A stretch of DNA of 64,000 bases from Verrucomicrobiaceae bacterium (GTDB lineage: Bacteria; Verrucomicrobiota; Verrucomicrobiia; Verrucomicrobiales; Akkermansiaceae): assembly GCA_027485615.1 (NCBI GenBank), contig JAIXQS010000144.1:104894-168893 (forward strand), given 5' to 3'. The first letter of the stretch is position 1. Every line of letters starts with the position of its first letter. The notes beneath the pieces were generated by a model. That model was not told where the DNA came from and made no database searches. It saw nothing but the letters and a program-made list of their open reading frames with translations. This document shows, in pieces, positions 8,221 to 15,893 of this stretch. The position numbers were made by a program, and so were the translations under genes.

Positions 8221-8367
8221 CGGCCTGCGGATCCGGGCCGTTTTCGAAAAGTCCTTCCCGAAACGGAGATGGATTGGGTTTCGGGAATGGTTCCGCTGTG
8301 CGGAAGGGATTTCACCGTTCCGGGCTGCGAGCGCGGCCTTTTCGGCAATAGCTTTCGGTAAAAGGCC
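8221..8367. repeat. Run of five inverted repeats / stem-loops
   Basis: In order: CGGCC (8221-8225) with GGCCG (8236-8240); the palindrome TTTTCGAAAA at 8241-8250; TTCCCGAAAC (8255-8264) with GTTTCGGGAA (8278-8287), 10 perfect pairs; TTCCGC (8291-8296) with GCGGAA (8300-8305) around a 3-base loop; GGCCTTTT (8335-8342) with AAAAGGCC (8360-8367). None is followed by a T run on either strand, so these do not look like ordinary terminators. A structured RNA or a remnant of a small repeat element are the options. Confidence 0.6.
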
Positions 8368-8430
8368 TAACCCTAAGTGCTGAAGACGCTGTCGGTCATC
8401 CAATGATTTGCGCGTATGACAGCAGGATAA

Positions 8431-8453
8431 AAAAGAGCCGCCACCGCAGCGGC
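8431..8453 (-). terminator. Terminator-like hairpin with T run, - strand
   Basis: Read on the - strand, GCCGC (8453-8449) pairs with GCGGC (8441-8437) around a 7-base loop, followed by TC and then six T (the A run at 8429-8434 on the + strand). The stem is only 5 bp. No - strand gene ends just upstream of it, so what it would terminate is unclear. Confidence 0.4.
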
Positions 8454-8500
8454 AGTTCCCGCTTGAATGTCCGGCGCGCCCGGCCTAATCCCTTCGCCAC

Positions 8501-9106
8501 ATGGACGCCCGCCACCCTTATGAAATGATCCCGCTGTTTACGGCGGGGCTGCTGCTGGGTATATGGCTGATCGGCTCGCACGTGCTGATGCTCGCGAAGC
8601 CCGCGCTGGTTCAGGGTTGGCTGAAAAAATTTCCGCGCCACGTCCTCTCAGGGCAGATCATACTCGGGATCGGCCTCGCATGGTTTTGGCTGCTGGTCGC
8701 GCCGGAGGGCATGGGCAAGCTGAGCGCGCTGCGGATGGATCTCGGCGAGTTCAACAACATCAAGCCCATCCTGAGGCTGCTGGTTCCGGCTTCGCTGGTT
8801 CTGGTATCCATGAGCGTGCGGGATTTCCTCGCGGTGCGTGCACTGGGCCTGCTCGGGCTGATGGTGGCCGCTCCGCTGCTGGATGCCGCTTTCCTGAAAG
8901 ACCCGGACAGCCGCCTGCTTGTCCCGGTCTTCGCCTACGCACTTCTGACTGCGTCGCTTTTCTGGGTGGGGATGCCCTACCTTTTCCGGGACGCAGTTAC
9001 ATGGGTAACTGCTACGCCGGGACGCTGGCGCACCGCATGCCTTTGCGGGCTGGCCTATGGCGCGGCCACGGTGGTTTGCGCGTTCGCTTTCTGGCGGGAT
9101 TACTAG
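8501..9106 (+). CDS. Six-span integral membrane protein, unknown function
   Basis: A 201-residue membrane protein. Hydrophobic segments lie at about residues 11-32, 50-67, 89-106, 112-130, 139-158 and 179-197, giving six predicted spans in the inner membrane. Short loops carry PALVQGWLKKFPRH and LGEFNNIKPIL; no catalytic or metal-binding motif is visible. I do not recognise the family. The gene ends in a 16-bp palindrome that also contains the stop codon of the convergent small lipoprotein gene, and only 4 bases separate the two coding regions. Confidence 0.72.
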   Translation: MDARHPYEMIPLFTAGLLLGIWLIGSHVLMLAKPALVQGWLKKFPRHVLSGQIILGIGLAWFWLLVAPEGMGKLSALRMDLGEFNNIKPILRLLVPASLVLVSMSVRDFLAVRALGLLGLMVAAPLLDAAFLKDPDSRLLVPVFAYALLTASLFWVGMPYLFRDAVTWVTATPGRWRTACLCGLAYGAATVVCAFAFWRDY

Positions 9107-9116
9107 GGAACTAGTA
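9101..9116. terminator. Short palindrome holding both convergent stop codons
   Basis: TACTAG (9101-9106), GGAA loop, CTAGTA (9111-9116). The + strand gene stops with TAG at 9104-9106 and the - strand gene stops with TAG (CTA at 9111-9113), so both stops lie in the same 6-bp stem. There is no T run, so termination is only a possibility. Confidence 0.3.
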
Positions 9117-9296
9117 TACAGGAGCGCCGCCGGACTGGTATTCCGAGCCGGAATCACCGGTCTGCTGCTCCGCCTTCTTCTCCATCTCGGTGCCGAGGAC
9201 GCGCATGTCGCGCCCCAGGCCGATGGTGGTGTTGCAGGATGACAGGGCTGCGAGGGCGATTGCGCCAAAAAGTGCCGTTTTCAAAATGCTTTTCAT
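9111..9296 (-). CDS. Entericidin-like small lipoprotein
   Basis: A 61-residue protein with a lipoprotein signal: hydrophobic residues 6-18, then the lipobox LSSC with the acylated Cys at residue 21. The mature start CNTTIGLGRDMRVLGTEMEK closely follows the entericidin A/B pattern (Cys-Asn-Thr, glycines, an amphipathic helix). Entericidins are tiny membrane lipoproteins studied as a toxin/antidote pair in enterobacteria, but most family members are uncharacterised. A Gly/Ser-rich tail ends the protein. It converges with the membrane protein gene, sharing the palindrome at 9101-9116. Only one copy is present, so an antidote/toxin pair is not indicated. Confidence 0.75.
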   Translation of the reverse strand: MKSILKTALFGAIALAALSSCNTTIGLGRDMRVLGTEMEKKAEQQTGDSGSEYQSGGAPVY

Positions 9297-9329
9297 GTGC
9301 GGAAATGGATGTACCGGCGTCCGGATTTG

Positions 9330-10517
9330 TCAACTTTTCTTGAGTTCGCGGCGCAGTTCGATGATTCCGTCCCGGATCGCGAAAATCTCGCCGCGGAGGT
9401 TTTCGAGGGATGCGCAAGCGTCGGGATCGTCGGCGGCGGCTATCAGTTCGCCGCAGGCGCCGACAGCGTCGTTGATCCAGTTCAGGCAGCGTTTCAGGAC
9501 GGCGAGGACAAACCCGGCCTCCGGCTCGTAACCGCTGCCATGCCCATGGAGCACGCCCGCCAGCTTGGCGCTGACCTGCATGAGATTGGATACGAGCCGC
9601 TGCGCCGGGCTGTCCTTGTCATCACCGCGGCTTACCAAATCGAAGCAACGCATCGCGACCTCGCGAGCCCTCGCCTGCAGAGGATGGCTTTCGGCGAGCC
9701 AATCCTCATCGTCCTCATCCTCGTCGTCGTCCTCATCGCCTGAGCCGCGCCATTCCTCGCGGAAATCCCCTTCATCATCGAAGTCCTCGTCCTCGCCGCT
9801 TTCCTCGCGCTCCGCCATGGCTCCGAGAAGACCATCCCAGCCCATCACGAAGGCCTCTTTCCGCTCGCTGTCGTGGTCGTCGATGTATTTCTCGAGCACC
9901 TCCTGATAGGCGTCGCTGAGGCGGTCGGACTCCTTGAGGCGCTCCTCCCACTCGAACTCATCGAGCTCGCCTTGGGCGGGGGCGCTTTCCGCGGCTTCGT
10001 CCGGCTCGGCGCGGCGTATCACCTGGGCGAGGAAATCACGCATCGCGCTGAGGTTCGCGAGTTTCTGCGCTTCTTCCTGATCATCGTCCATCCGCCACTC
10101 GCTGGCGGAAACTTTCAGATGGTAGTCGGCCGCTTCGATGAGGACCCGCCCGTTGATTTCGCTGAACCACTCGATGTAGAGGACGTTGCTCCATTGGAAA
10201 GGGATTTCCTGGCCGCGCCGTTCGCACTCGTCCATCTCCTCCTCGGAAATTTCCGGCACGCGTGCTTTCCGCGACGCGGTGATATCGCCGATGATGCCTG
10301 TCTGCTCGGTATCGAGTTCGGAGGCCTCGGGGCAGACGCGCGGGTTGGGATTTTCAAACTCCAACACGGATCCCGCGAGATCCCGCCAACAATCGCCGTT
10401 GAGGGAAAGGATGAGCGGCTCATCGCGACCCGCGAGCCAGATCTTGCCGGTGGTGAGACCCTCGACGGTGTTGTCGATCAACCCGTGTTCCACCGCTTCG
10501 TCCACGCGCCATGCCAT
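9330..10517 (-). CDS. Acidic protein of unknown function
   Basis: A 395-residue soluble protein with no signal peptide or membrane span. I do not recognise a family. The N-terminal 170 residues look folded, with strands such as KIWLAGRDEPLILSLNG and a Trp-rich segment WSNVLYIEWFSEINGRVLIE. A central stretch (about residues 235-290) is extremely acidic, including a run of mostly Asp and Glu near residue 270. The C-terminal 100 residues are helical (MQVSAKLAGVLHG, VLAVLKRCLNWINDAV). Its final part resembles nothing enzymatic. It lies 67 bp after the GuaD-like deaminase gene on the same strand. A scaffolding or regulatory role is possible, but nothing supports a specific one. Confidence 0.7.
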   Translation of the reverse strand: MAWRVDEAVEHGLIDNTVEGLTTGKIWLAGRDEPLILSLNGDCWRDLAGSVLEFENPNPRVCPEASELDTEQTGIIGDITASRKARVPEISEEEMDECERRGQEIPFQWSNVLYIEWFSEINGRVLIEAADYHLKVSASEWRMDDDQEEAQKLANLSAMRDFLAQVIRRAEPDEAAESAPAQGELDEFEWEERLKESDRLSDAYQEVLEKYIDDHDSERKEAFVMGWDGLLGAMAEREESGEDEDFDDEGDFREEWRGSGDEDDDEDEDDEDWLAESHPLQARAREVAMRCFDLVSRGDDKDSPAQRLVSNLMQVSAKLAGVLHGHGSGYEPEAGFVLAVLKRCLNWINDAVGACGELIAAADDPDACASLENLRGEIFAIRDGIIELRRELKKS

Positions 10518-10584
10518 GCGCCGGATGATCCCACCCTGTTTCCTGCAACGTCAAGCCAGCTGTTGCGGGCGGGATGAACGGGCG

Positions 10585-11052
10585 TCAGTAAATTTTCCTG
10601 CCCGGCATCGCCTTGTACTCCTCTGCCAGCGCGATCGCCTCTTCGCGGACGAGTTGTTTTTCAGGGATCGAGCGACGGGAGGCGGGCAAGGTGAACTGCC
10701 GGAAAAACTCGCGGTCATCGAAGCCGAGGCGGGCGGCATCGGCGATATCGAAGCCGTAGCATATCGCGGAAATGCGCGCCCAATGGATTGCGCCGAGACA
10801 CATCGGGCAGGGTTGGCCGGTGGTATGGATCACGCAGCCTTCCAGCGAGTGGCTGCCGGTTTTCGCACAGGCATCGCGTATGGCGACGATCTCGCCGTGG
10901 GCGGTGGGATCGTGGGTGGCGAGGACGCGGTTCCAGCCTTCACCGATGATTTCCCCGTCGCGCACGATCACCGCGCCGAAGGGGCCGCCATCCCCGGCAC
11001 GCATGCCGTTTCTGGCGAGCTGGATCGCGCGCCGCATGAATTCCTCTTGCAT
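10585..11052 (-). CDS. Nucleoside/guanine deaminase (GuaD-like)
   Basis: A 155-residue zinc deaminase of the cytidine/deoxycytidylate deaminase fold. The zinc and proton-transfer site is complete: HGE within DPTAHGEIVAIRDACAK, and PCPMCLGAIHWAR. The overall order (GGPFGAVIVRDGEIIGEGWN, then the HGE block, then GFDDREFFRQ, RSIPEKQL) follows Bacillus guanine deaminase GuaD more closely than TadA. The expected reaction is hydrolysis of guanine to xanthine and ammonia; a related purine substrate is possible. The start used is the ATG at 11052, which matches GuaD-type N-termini; ATG codons at 11067 and 11103 extend the frame. Confidence 0.82.
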   Translation of the reverse strand: MQEEFMRRAIQLARNGMRAGDGGPFGAVIVRDGEIIGEGWNRVLATHDPTAHGEIVAIRDACAKTGSHSLEGCVIHTTGQPCPMCLGAIHWARISAICYGFDIADAARLGFDDREFFRQFTLPASRRSIPEKQLVREEAIALAEEYKAMPGRKIY

Positions 11053-11370
11053 GGTGTTTGGTATCATTTCACGGCAATCACCGCCAAGGCCAAGGAAAAT
11101 CATTTTTGCGGGATTTATGCTTCAGATGATTCCATGTTTTCCCATGGATCGCTTACCCCGCCACCCGGTTGCATTCCTTGACATGGAACACGCGCGCTGT
11201 TTGAGCGGATGATTGTTCCCGAGGCTTGGTATCGTCCGATAGAAAAACCGTGCGGGCTTTATGACCCGCCTTCGCCTACCTAAAAGCCATTCGAAAACCA
11301 CTACCCGGGCTTGCCACGAGTCCGTGCGCCTGACTAAACAATGAGCGTGGCGTGAAAACATCCCAGTCCA

Positions 11371-13074
11371 ATGAGCGAACCGAAACACAGCGCCCTGTTT
11401 GTAGCTCCCGAGTTGGAGGAGGTCGCGAGGCTTTTCCCCAGCTATGAGGTCATTGGCCTTATCGCATGCGGTGGCATGGGTGCGGTTTACCACGCAGTGC
11501 AGTCGTCGCTGGAGCGTCCGGTGGCAATCAAGATCCTGCCGCGCGAGTTCTCAACGGACGCAGAGTTCCGCTCCGGTTTCGAATCCGAAGCGAAGGCGAT
11601 GGCGAAATTGAACCATCCGAACCTGATCGGCGTTTACGATTTCGGCGAGGTGGAGGGGCTGCTTTACATCGTGATGGAGTTCGTGGCGGGGCAATCCCTT
11701 CACCACGCCGCACATGGCTGTTCCTTCGAACATGCGGACGCGGTCAATATGGTCATCAATGTCTGCCATGGCCTAGCGCACGCTCATGAATACGGAATCC
11801 TGCACCGGGATATCAAACCTTCCAACATCCTGCTCGACAGCCAGATGAACCCAAAAATCGGCGATTTCGGCCTGGCACGGGCGCTGGGGCGTCAGATCGA
11901 AGAAGGCGAGCAGATCTTCGGCACACCCGGATACACCGCACCGGAAGTTCTGCGTCCTCCGTTCACGATCGACCAGCGCGCTGACATCTTCTCCGTCGGT
12001 GTGATGCTCCACGAGCTTCTCACAGGCCACCTGCCCGACGCGGATCCTCGCCCGGCCTCGCAAATTTGTGGCTGCAGCCATCGCCTCGATGCGGTGATCC
12101 AGCGCGCCACACATCCGGATCCGAACCGGCGTTTCGCCTCAGCTGCCGAACTCGCCCGGGAACTTGGTAACATCGCGGCGATGCCGAACCGCACACTCCG
12201 GACCGGCTCGCCTGCCGTCAAGGTCACGCCGAATGTAGGGAGCCCTGCGGTTTCCAGACCCGCGCAAACAGCGGCCAGCCCGTCCGGCCACAACGCCCTG
12301 TCCAGACCCGTCCGTTCCGCGCTCCCGCGGCGAACTGCCGCGCCACCAAATCCCTCCGCAGCCACTTCGCTGCGACCGCAGGGCTCCTATAACAAGCCGA
12401 AGCCCCTTGCGAAGGAATCCTCGGGATCCGGCTTGGTCGTTTTCCTTGTCATCGCGCTGATTGGCGTGGCCGTCACCTATTTCGTGATGAAGGGAAAAAC
12501 AGCCGCGCCCGACTCCCCGCCGCAGGCGCCCCCAGTAACCGAAAAAACGACGCCGCCCCAAAGCCCGGCGCCAACCGCCAAGGAAGAGGCCGAGCTGGAT
12601 CCTGCCGATCTCCTGCGTCGCGCCCGCTCATCGATACGCCAGCGAGTAGGGCCAGCTCTGGAAAGCCATCGCCGCGACATGAAGGCCAACCTAAGCGATT
12701 ACAGGAAGGCGATGGAATCCGCCGCCGAAGGGCTTGCCCCGGGGGAACGCGAGCGCATCAGCGAAATACTTTCCGAAAACCTGCGGATCTGGGAGGACAA
12801 CGGTGACAAGCTCCCGGAAACGCTTCCCGCCGGCTTCCGGGCTGTTGACGGCGCGGAGGATATCCACGCCAGTCATGTGGAAAAACAGGCGGCGATCCAA
12901 AGCGGGCTTGAGGGCGAGATCGCTTCCCTCGCCAGCGTTTACGTGCTGGAATTGCAGAACCAACTCGAGCAAATCGCAAAGGGCGGAAATGCCCGGGCGG
13001 TCAATGCCTTGGAAGAGGAAGTCCGTGCCGTGGAGGGAAATGTGACGCGCTTCCGCGAGGCGATGACCGATTAG
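11371..13074 (+). CDS. Membrane-anchored serine/threonine protein kinase
   Basis: A 567-residue Hanks-type kinase. The catalytic domain covers about residues 26-275: the Gly loop IACGGMGAVY (first Gly replaced by Ala), VAIK lysine K54, HRDIKPSN at 145-152, DFG at 165-167, and PGYTAPEVL. A Pro/Ala/Ser-rich linker follows, then one membrane span at about 353-372 (LVVFLVIALIGVAVTYFVM), and an extracytoplasmic part that is mostly coiled-coil helix (residues 400-567). There are no PASTA repeats, so the sensor part is unusual. Its TAG stop overlaps the TAA stop of the convergent thioesterase. The 267 bp upstream hold no gene. An FHA-like protein encoded at 18.8-22.3 kb could be a substrate, but that is a guess. 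Confidence 0.9.
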   Translation: MSEPKHSALFVAPELEEVARLFPSYEVIGLIACGGMGAVYHAVQSSLERPVAIKILPREFSTDAEFRSGFESEAKAMAKLNHPNLIGVYDFGEVEGLLYIVMEFVAGQSLHHAAHGCSFEHADAVNMVINVCHGLAHAHEYGILHRDIKPSNILLDSQMNPKIGDFGLARALGRQIEEGEQIFGTPGYTAPEVLRPPFTIDQRADIFSVGVMLHELLTGHLPDADPRPASQICGCSHRLDAVIQRATHPDPNRRFASAAELARELGNIAAMPNRTLRTGSPAVKVTPNVGSPAVSRPAQTAASPSGHNALSRPVRSALPRRTAAPPNPSAATSLRPQGSYNKPKPLAKESSGSGLVVFLVIALIGVAVTYFVMKGKTAAPDSPPQAPPVTEKTTPPQSPAPTAKEEAELDPADLLRRARSSIRQRVGPALESHRRDMKANLSDYRKAMESAAEGLAPGERERISEILSENLRIWEDNGDKLPETLPAGFRAVDGAEDIHASHVEKQAAIQSGLEGEIASLASVYVLELQNQLEQIAKGGNARAVNALEEEVRAVEGNVTRFREAMTD

Positions 13075-13487
13075 CCCGCCGCATCGCGCTTGCCGAAGCC
13101 GCGGGGCAGGCGCAGCGGCTTGCCTTCCGGCATTTTCACCAGCGCCAGCGCCTGCCGCGCCGTGACCAGCAGCGCCCCGTCCTCCTCGCGGCGCATCTCG
13201 AACTCGCACCAAAATCTCGCCGCGCCCACCTCCCCGAGCTTGCCCCGGATCTCGATCCAATCCCCGAGCTTCGCAGGCTTCTTGTAATCCACCTCAGTCC
13301 GCGTCAGCACCGGGTAAATTCCCGTTTCCGACATCCCGCGCAGATCCATGCCCAGCGACGCCGCGAGCCTCGTCCGGCAAGTTTCGATCATCCGCAAATA
13401 GGCGAGGTTGTGCACCACGCCGCCGCAATCCGTATCGAAAAACATCACTTCCTCGCGCGTCGCCATCTCGTTGATCACGTCCTCCAT
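13071..13487 (-). CDS. Acyl-CoA thioesterase, 4-hydroxybenzoyl-CoA thioesterase type (YbgC/FadM-like)
   Basis: A 138-residue hotdog thioesterase from the ATG at 13487, which has GAGG 8 bases upstream. The catalytic signature FFDTDCGGVVHNLAYLRMIE is present with the Asp and the HNxxYL block, matching YbgC-type enzymes that hydrolyse acyl-CoA or acyl-ACP. The second half (VLTRTEVDYKKPAKLGDWIE) gives the expected central strands. A GTG at 13538 would add 17 residues without similarity. YbgC in other bacteria is linked to the Tol-Pal system; no tol genes are adjacent here, although two ExbB/ExbD modules lie elsewhere in the window. Its stop overlaps that of the kinase gene. Confidence 0.85.
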   Translation of the reverse strand: MEDVINEMATREEVMFFDTDCGGVVHNLAYLRMIETCRTRLAASLGMDLRGMSETGIYPVLTRTEVDYKKPAKLGDWIEIRGKLGEVGAARFWCEFEMRREEDGALLVTARQALALVKMPEGKPLRLPRGFGKRDAAG

Positions 13488-13571
13488 GCGGACAACCTCG
13501 CAGAAAGGCATGCCGGGCCGCAATGTTCTCTTGTCCACGAGCGTAAAAATGCGAGTATCCGCCGCTAAGCC

Positions 13572-15386
13572 ATGACAAATGCCATCCGATCATTTTTCGC
13601 CGCCGCGATTTTCACCCTCCCTGCGGTGACATCCGGCGCCGCGCCCCCGTTTGTCCCGCCGGCCGATGTGATGCCGCCTTTCCGCAGGGACAAGCTTCCG
13701 ATCGATACGGATGCCATGCTCTCCCTCTCGCAGACAATGACCCTGCTCTCCCAGAGCGCCTCCCTGAAAGAAGCACCCCTCCGCCGCACCGCCGCGCAGG
13801 CACTCGCGCTAGCCCTGGCCCTCGATCCCGCCAACTCATCCGCGCGCGATATCCTTTCATCCATCACCGGTGGCGGGAACCTCCACAGTCCGGATCCGGA
13901 AAGACTCACCCGCGCGAAGACAGAAGCCTGGCAACTCAACGGCTGGCTCTCCACTCCGGAGGCGGGCAAGGATGGCAATCTCCTCGCCGACCTCCTCGGT
14001 GATACCGTCGCGGCGCTCGATCCTGATCATCCCGCCGCCGTCGATTTGCTGAAATCCCCGGAGCGCGGGAAATGGGACGGCTGGGTCGCTTCCCTGCCAA
14101 GCTTCGACGAAAAGAACACCGTCAGTTTGGAAAAACCGGACGAAGCGGGAAGCAAGCTGGAACCGATCAAGCCGGAGCTGAAAATGGCGGGCATCTCGCT
14201 TACGAAAGCGACGGTGAAGACGGTGCTCTTCGCCTTCGATAAAGAGACCGGTTACGCGTTCGGAAACACCACCGTGAGAATGGAGGCGCAGCCCAAGCTC
14301 GAGGAATGGGAAGCCAGCGGAAACCTGCAGCTCAATGTGCCGAGCTGGGAGATAAACAAGGCGGATGTGAAAGAGTTCATCGTTTCCCCGATCATGGATG
14401 CCCTCCAGAACTCCGGGGTTGCGCTCCCGGATAACGGCAGGATCAGCTTCCAAGCGGGTGACGGGGATCTCTATCCGTTCGGCAAAAATACGACCAGCCT
14501 CACCGGGCCTGCCTTCGTTCTCGCCTACGCCGCCCTCACCGGCGTCGAGCCGGACGCCACCGTGTTCGGGGTCATCAACACCAGGGGCAAGCTGACCTCG
14601 CCCCGTTACCTCTGGTACTTTGTCGACGCACTGCGGAAAGGCGACGGCGGACGGCTTGTAATTCCCGCCGACTCCGCTGAATTCTTCGCCGCGCTGCTGA
14701 CCTTGGAGGAACCGGATTTTTTCCTGAAATACGAAGTCCTCACCGCATCCGGCCCGGAAGAGATGGCAAAGCTCTGCGCGAAGAAGCCCGATGAGAAACA
14801 GGCCGCCGTTTCCGCGAAGTTCCAGGAAATCAAGGACAAGGCTCCGGCCTCCACGCTCGGCCCCTACCTCGCAAACCGCTTCATCCGCCAACGGCTGCTC
14901 GATATCCATACGGAAATGCCCCAGCACTTTTCCGCAAAGATTCTCGCCCTGCAGGGATCCGCGGATCGCCCACCCCGCACCCTGCCCGAAAACATCTTCG
15001 CCGCCATGGTCTGGCACGCCATCGCACCGATCAAGGCAGCTACAAGTTTCGAAAATGAGGGCATTTTCAACGCGAATTCCGAGGCCCTGGAGAACCTCCA
15101 CGATGTATCCCGCGCCAAACTGGATCTCCTTGACCGCTTCGCGGATCGTGACAGCTCCGAGCTGCTTGACCGCGCCAAATCCGTGACCTCCGATCTGCGC
15201 GACGTGGCTCGCGCGCTAGGCAGCCGCAGCGATGATTGGGAAGCAAGATACAGAGCGGTCGCTCGGGCACATAAAGCCCTTGAGAATTCGAACGAACAAA
15301 TCCGCCGGGAACTCTCGCTCGTCACCGGCGATCCTCTGCCGGACGATATGATCGAACGCCTGAGAAAGGAACGGGATCGCAAATGA
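13572..15386 (+). CDS. Secreted protein with a probable inactive Lon-like (S16) domain
   Basis: A 604-residue protein with a signal peptide (residues 1-23, cleavage near SGAA). The middle, about residues 205-400, follows the layout of a Lon protease proteolytic domain: strands, a helix ADVKEFIVSPIMDALQNSG, then SLTGPAFVLAYAALTGVEPD, GVINTRGKL, a helix RYLWYFVDALRKG and LVIPADS. In true Lon domains GPSAG carries the catalytic Ser and the helix after the turn carries Lys; here Ala and Trp occupy those positions as I align them, so it should not be a Lon-type protease. The N-terminal part is helical and repeat-like, and the C-terminal 200 residues form long helices. It is divergent from the thioesterase. 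The Lon resemblance is my own alignment by eye. Confidence 0.68.
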   Translation: MTNAIRSFFAAAIFTLPAVTSGAAPPFVPPADVMPPFRRDKLPIDTDAMLSLSQTMTLLSQSASLKEAPLRRTAAQALALALALDPANSSARDILSSITGGGNLHSPDPERLTRAKTEAWQLNGWLSTPEAGKDGNLLADLLGDTVAALDPDHPAAVDLLKSPERGKWDGWVASLPSFDEKNTVSLEKPDEAGSKLEPIKPELKMAGISLTKATVKTVLFAFDKETGYAFGNTTVRMEAQPKLEEWEASGNLQLNVPSWEINKADVKEFIVSPIMDALQNSGVALPDNGRISFQAGDGDLYPFGKNTTSLTGPAFVLAYAALTGVEPDATVFGVINTRGKLTSPRYLWYFVDALRKGDGGRLVIPADSAEFFAALLTLEEPDFFLKYEVLTASGPEEMAKLCAKKPDEKQAAVSAKFQEIKDKAPASTLGPYLANRFIRQRLLDIHTEMPQHFSAKILALQGSADRPPRTLPENIFAAMVWHAIAPIKAATSFENEGIFNANSEALENLHDVSRAKLDLLDRFADRDSSELLDRAKSVTSDLRDVARALGSRSDDWEARYRAVARAHKALENSNEQIRRELSLVTGDPLPDDMIERLRKERDRK

Positions 15387-15399
15387 GATCGGTGCAACT

Positions 15400-15413
15400 G
15401 AATCTTCGGATTC
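15400..15413. terminator. UUCG-loop hairpin between convergent genes
   Basis: GAATC (15400-15404), TTCG loop, GATTC (15409-15413). The loop is the stable UUCG type when read on the + strand. It sits 14 bases after the Lon-like gene, ahead of the convergent protease gene. No T run follows, so it is a weak terminator candidate. Confidence 0.3.
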
Positions 15414-15449
15414 TTCCGGAGGGGTGATCGCTGGCGCGTTGTCCGCACG

Positions 15450-15893
15450 TCACTTCCCGCCCATCGGCTTGATTTTTGCCGGTTTCTTCGGAGTGGCCCA
15501 GTGATCGACGGCGGGATCGACCACGAAATCGTGGGCCAGCGCCTCGCGCCCGAGGAGCAGGCGGTGGATCATGCGCTTGCGGGAAACGAGCGAGACCACG
15601 ATGCGTTTCTCCACCCCGGCCAGGCGGAGCTGCGTCTCGACGAAGAGGCGGCTCGTCGGGCGGCCGGTGGATGAGCGGACTCTTTTCCTGGCGATGATGT
15701 CCGCCTCCAGCGTGATGAGCTTCCTGTCCTTCCGGTCGAGGCGGACGGTGAAACGCACGCGGTCACCGGGCAGTTCGGTGATCTCCGCGCAGTCGATGGC
15801 GCTGCTGCGCGCGCCGGTGTCGGCCTTGGCCTTGAGGCGTAGTCCCCATTCGGGGAACTCGACCCACTCGCGCCAGCCGATGATCATCCTCAC
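15450..15893 (-). CDS. Retropepsin-like aspartic protease of the RimK-associated family
   Basis: A 147-residue protein of the family annotated as ATP-dependent zinc protease or RimK/LysX-like (PF05618). The active-site block LKAKADTGARSSAIDC holds the D-T-G-A motif expected for a retropepsin-like aspartic peptidase, and IIGWREWVEFPEWG is the family N-terminus. HRLLLGREAL forms the second conserved turn. It overlaps the RimK gene upstream by 4 bases (ATGA), so the two are translationally coupled. In many genomes this family neighbours RimK-type ligases, suggesting the pair adds and trims glutamate tails; that role is inference. The C-terminal tail is basic and Lys/Pro-rich. Confidence 0.84.
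   Translation of the reverse strand: MRMIIGWREWVEFPEWGLRLKAKADTGARSSAIDCAEITELPGDRVRFTVRLDRKDRKLITLEADIIARKRVRSSTGRPTSRLFVETQLRLAGVEKRIVVSLVSRKRMIHRLLLGREALAHDFVVDPAVDHWATPKKPAKIKPMGGK

Larger units (their letters stand above)
7995..8500. other. 506-bp gene-free stretch with clustered inverted repeats
   Basis: No convincing coding frame is present: open frames here lack family features. The stretch lies between the HiPIP gene (-) and a membrane protein gene (+), so it holds both upstream regions. Between 8221 and 8367 several perfect inverted repeats follow each other, and a terminator-like hairpin lies at 8431-8453; these are listed separately. Confidence 0.6.

Noticed and set aside
8089..8403. 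A 104-codon open frame on the - strand in the gene-free stretch
   Set aside because: No signal, span or motif is visible, it overlaps other open frames, and the inverted repeats argue for non-coding sequence.
9640..9790. Simple-sequence repeats in the acidic protein gene
   Set aside because: The imperfect CTCATC-like runs encode the Asp/Glu tract and show no uniform repeat unit.
11178..11206. Promoter before the kinase (perfect TTGACA at 11178-11183)
   Set aside because: No acceptable -10 hexamer occurs 16-18 bases downstream (TTGAGC is found instead).
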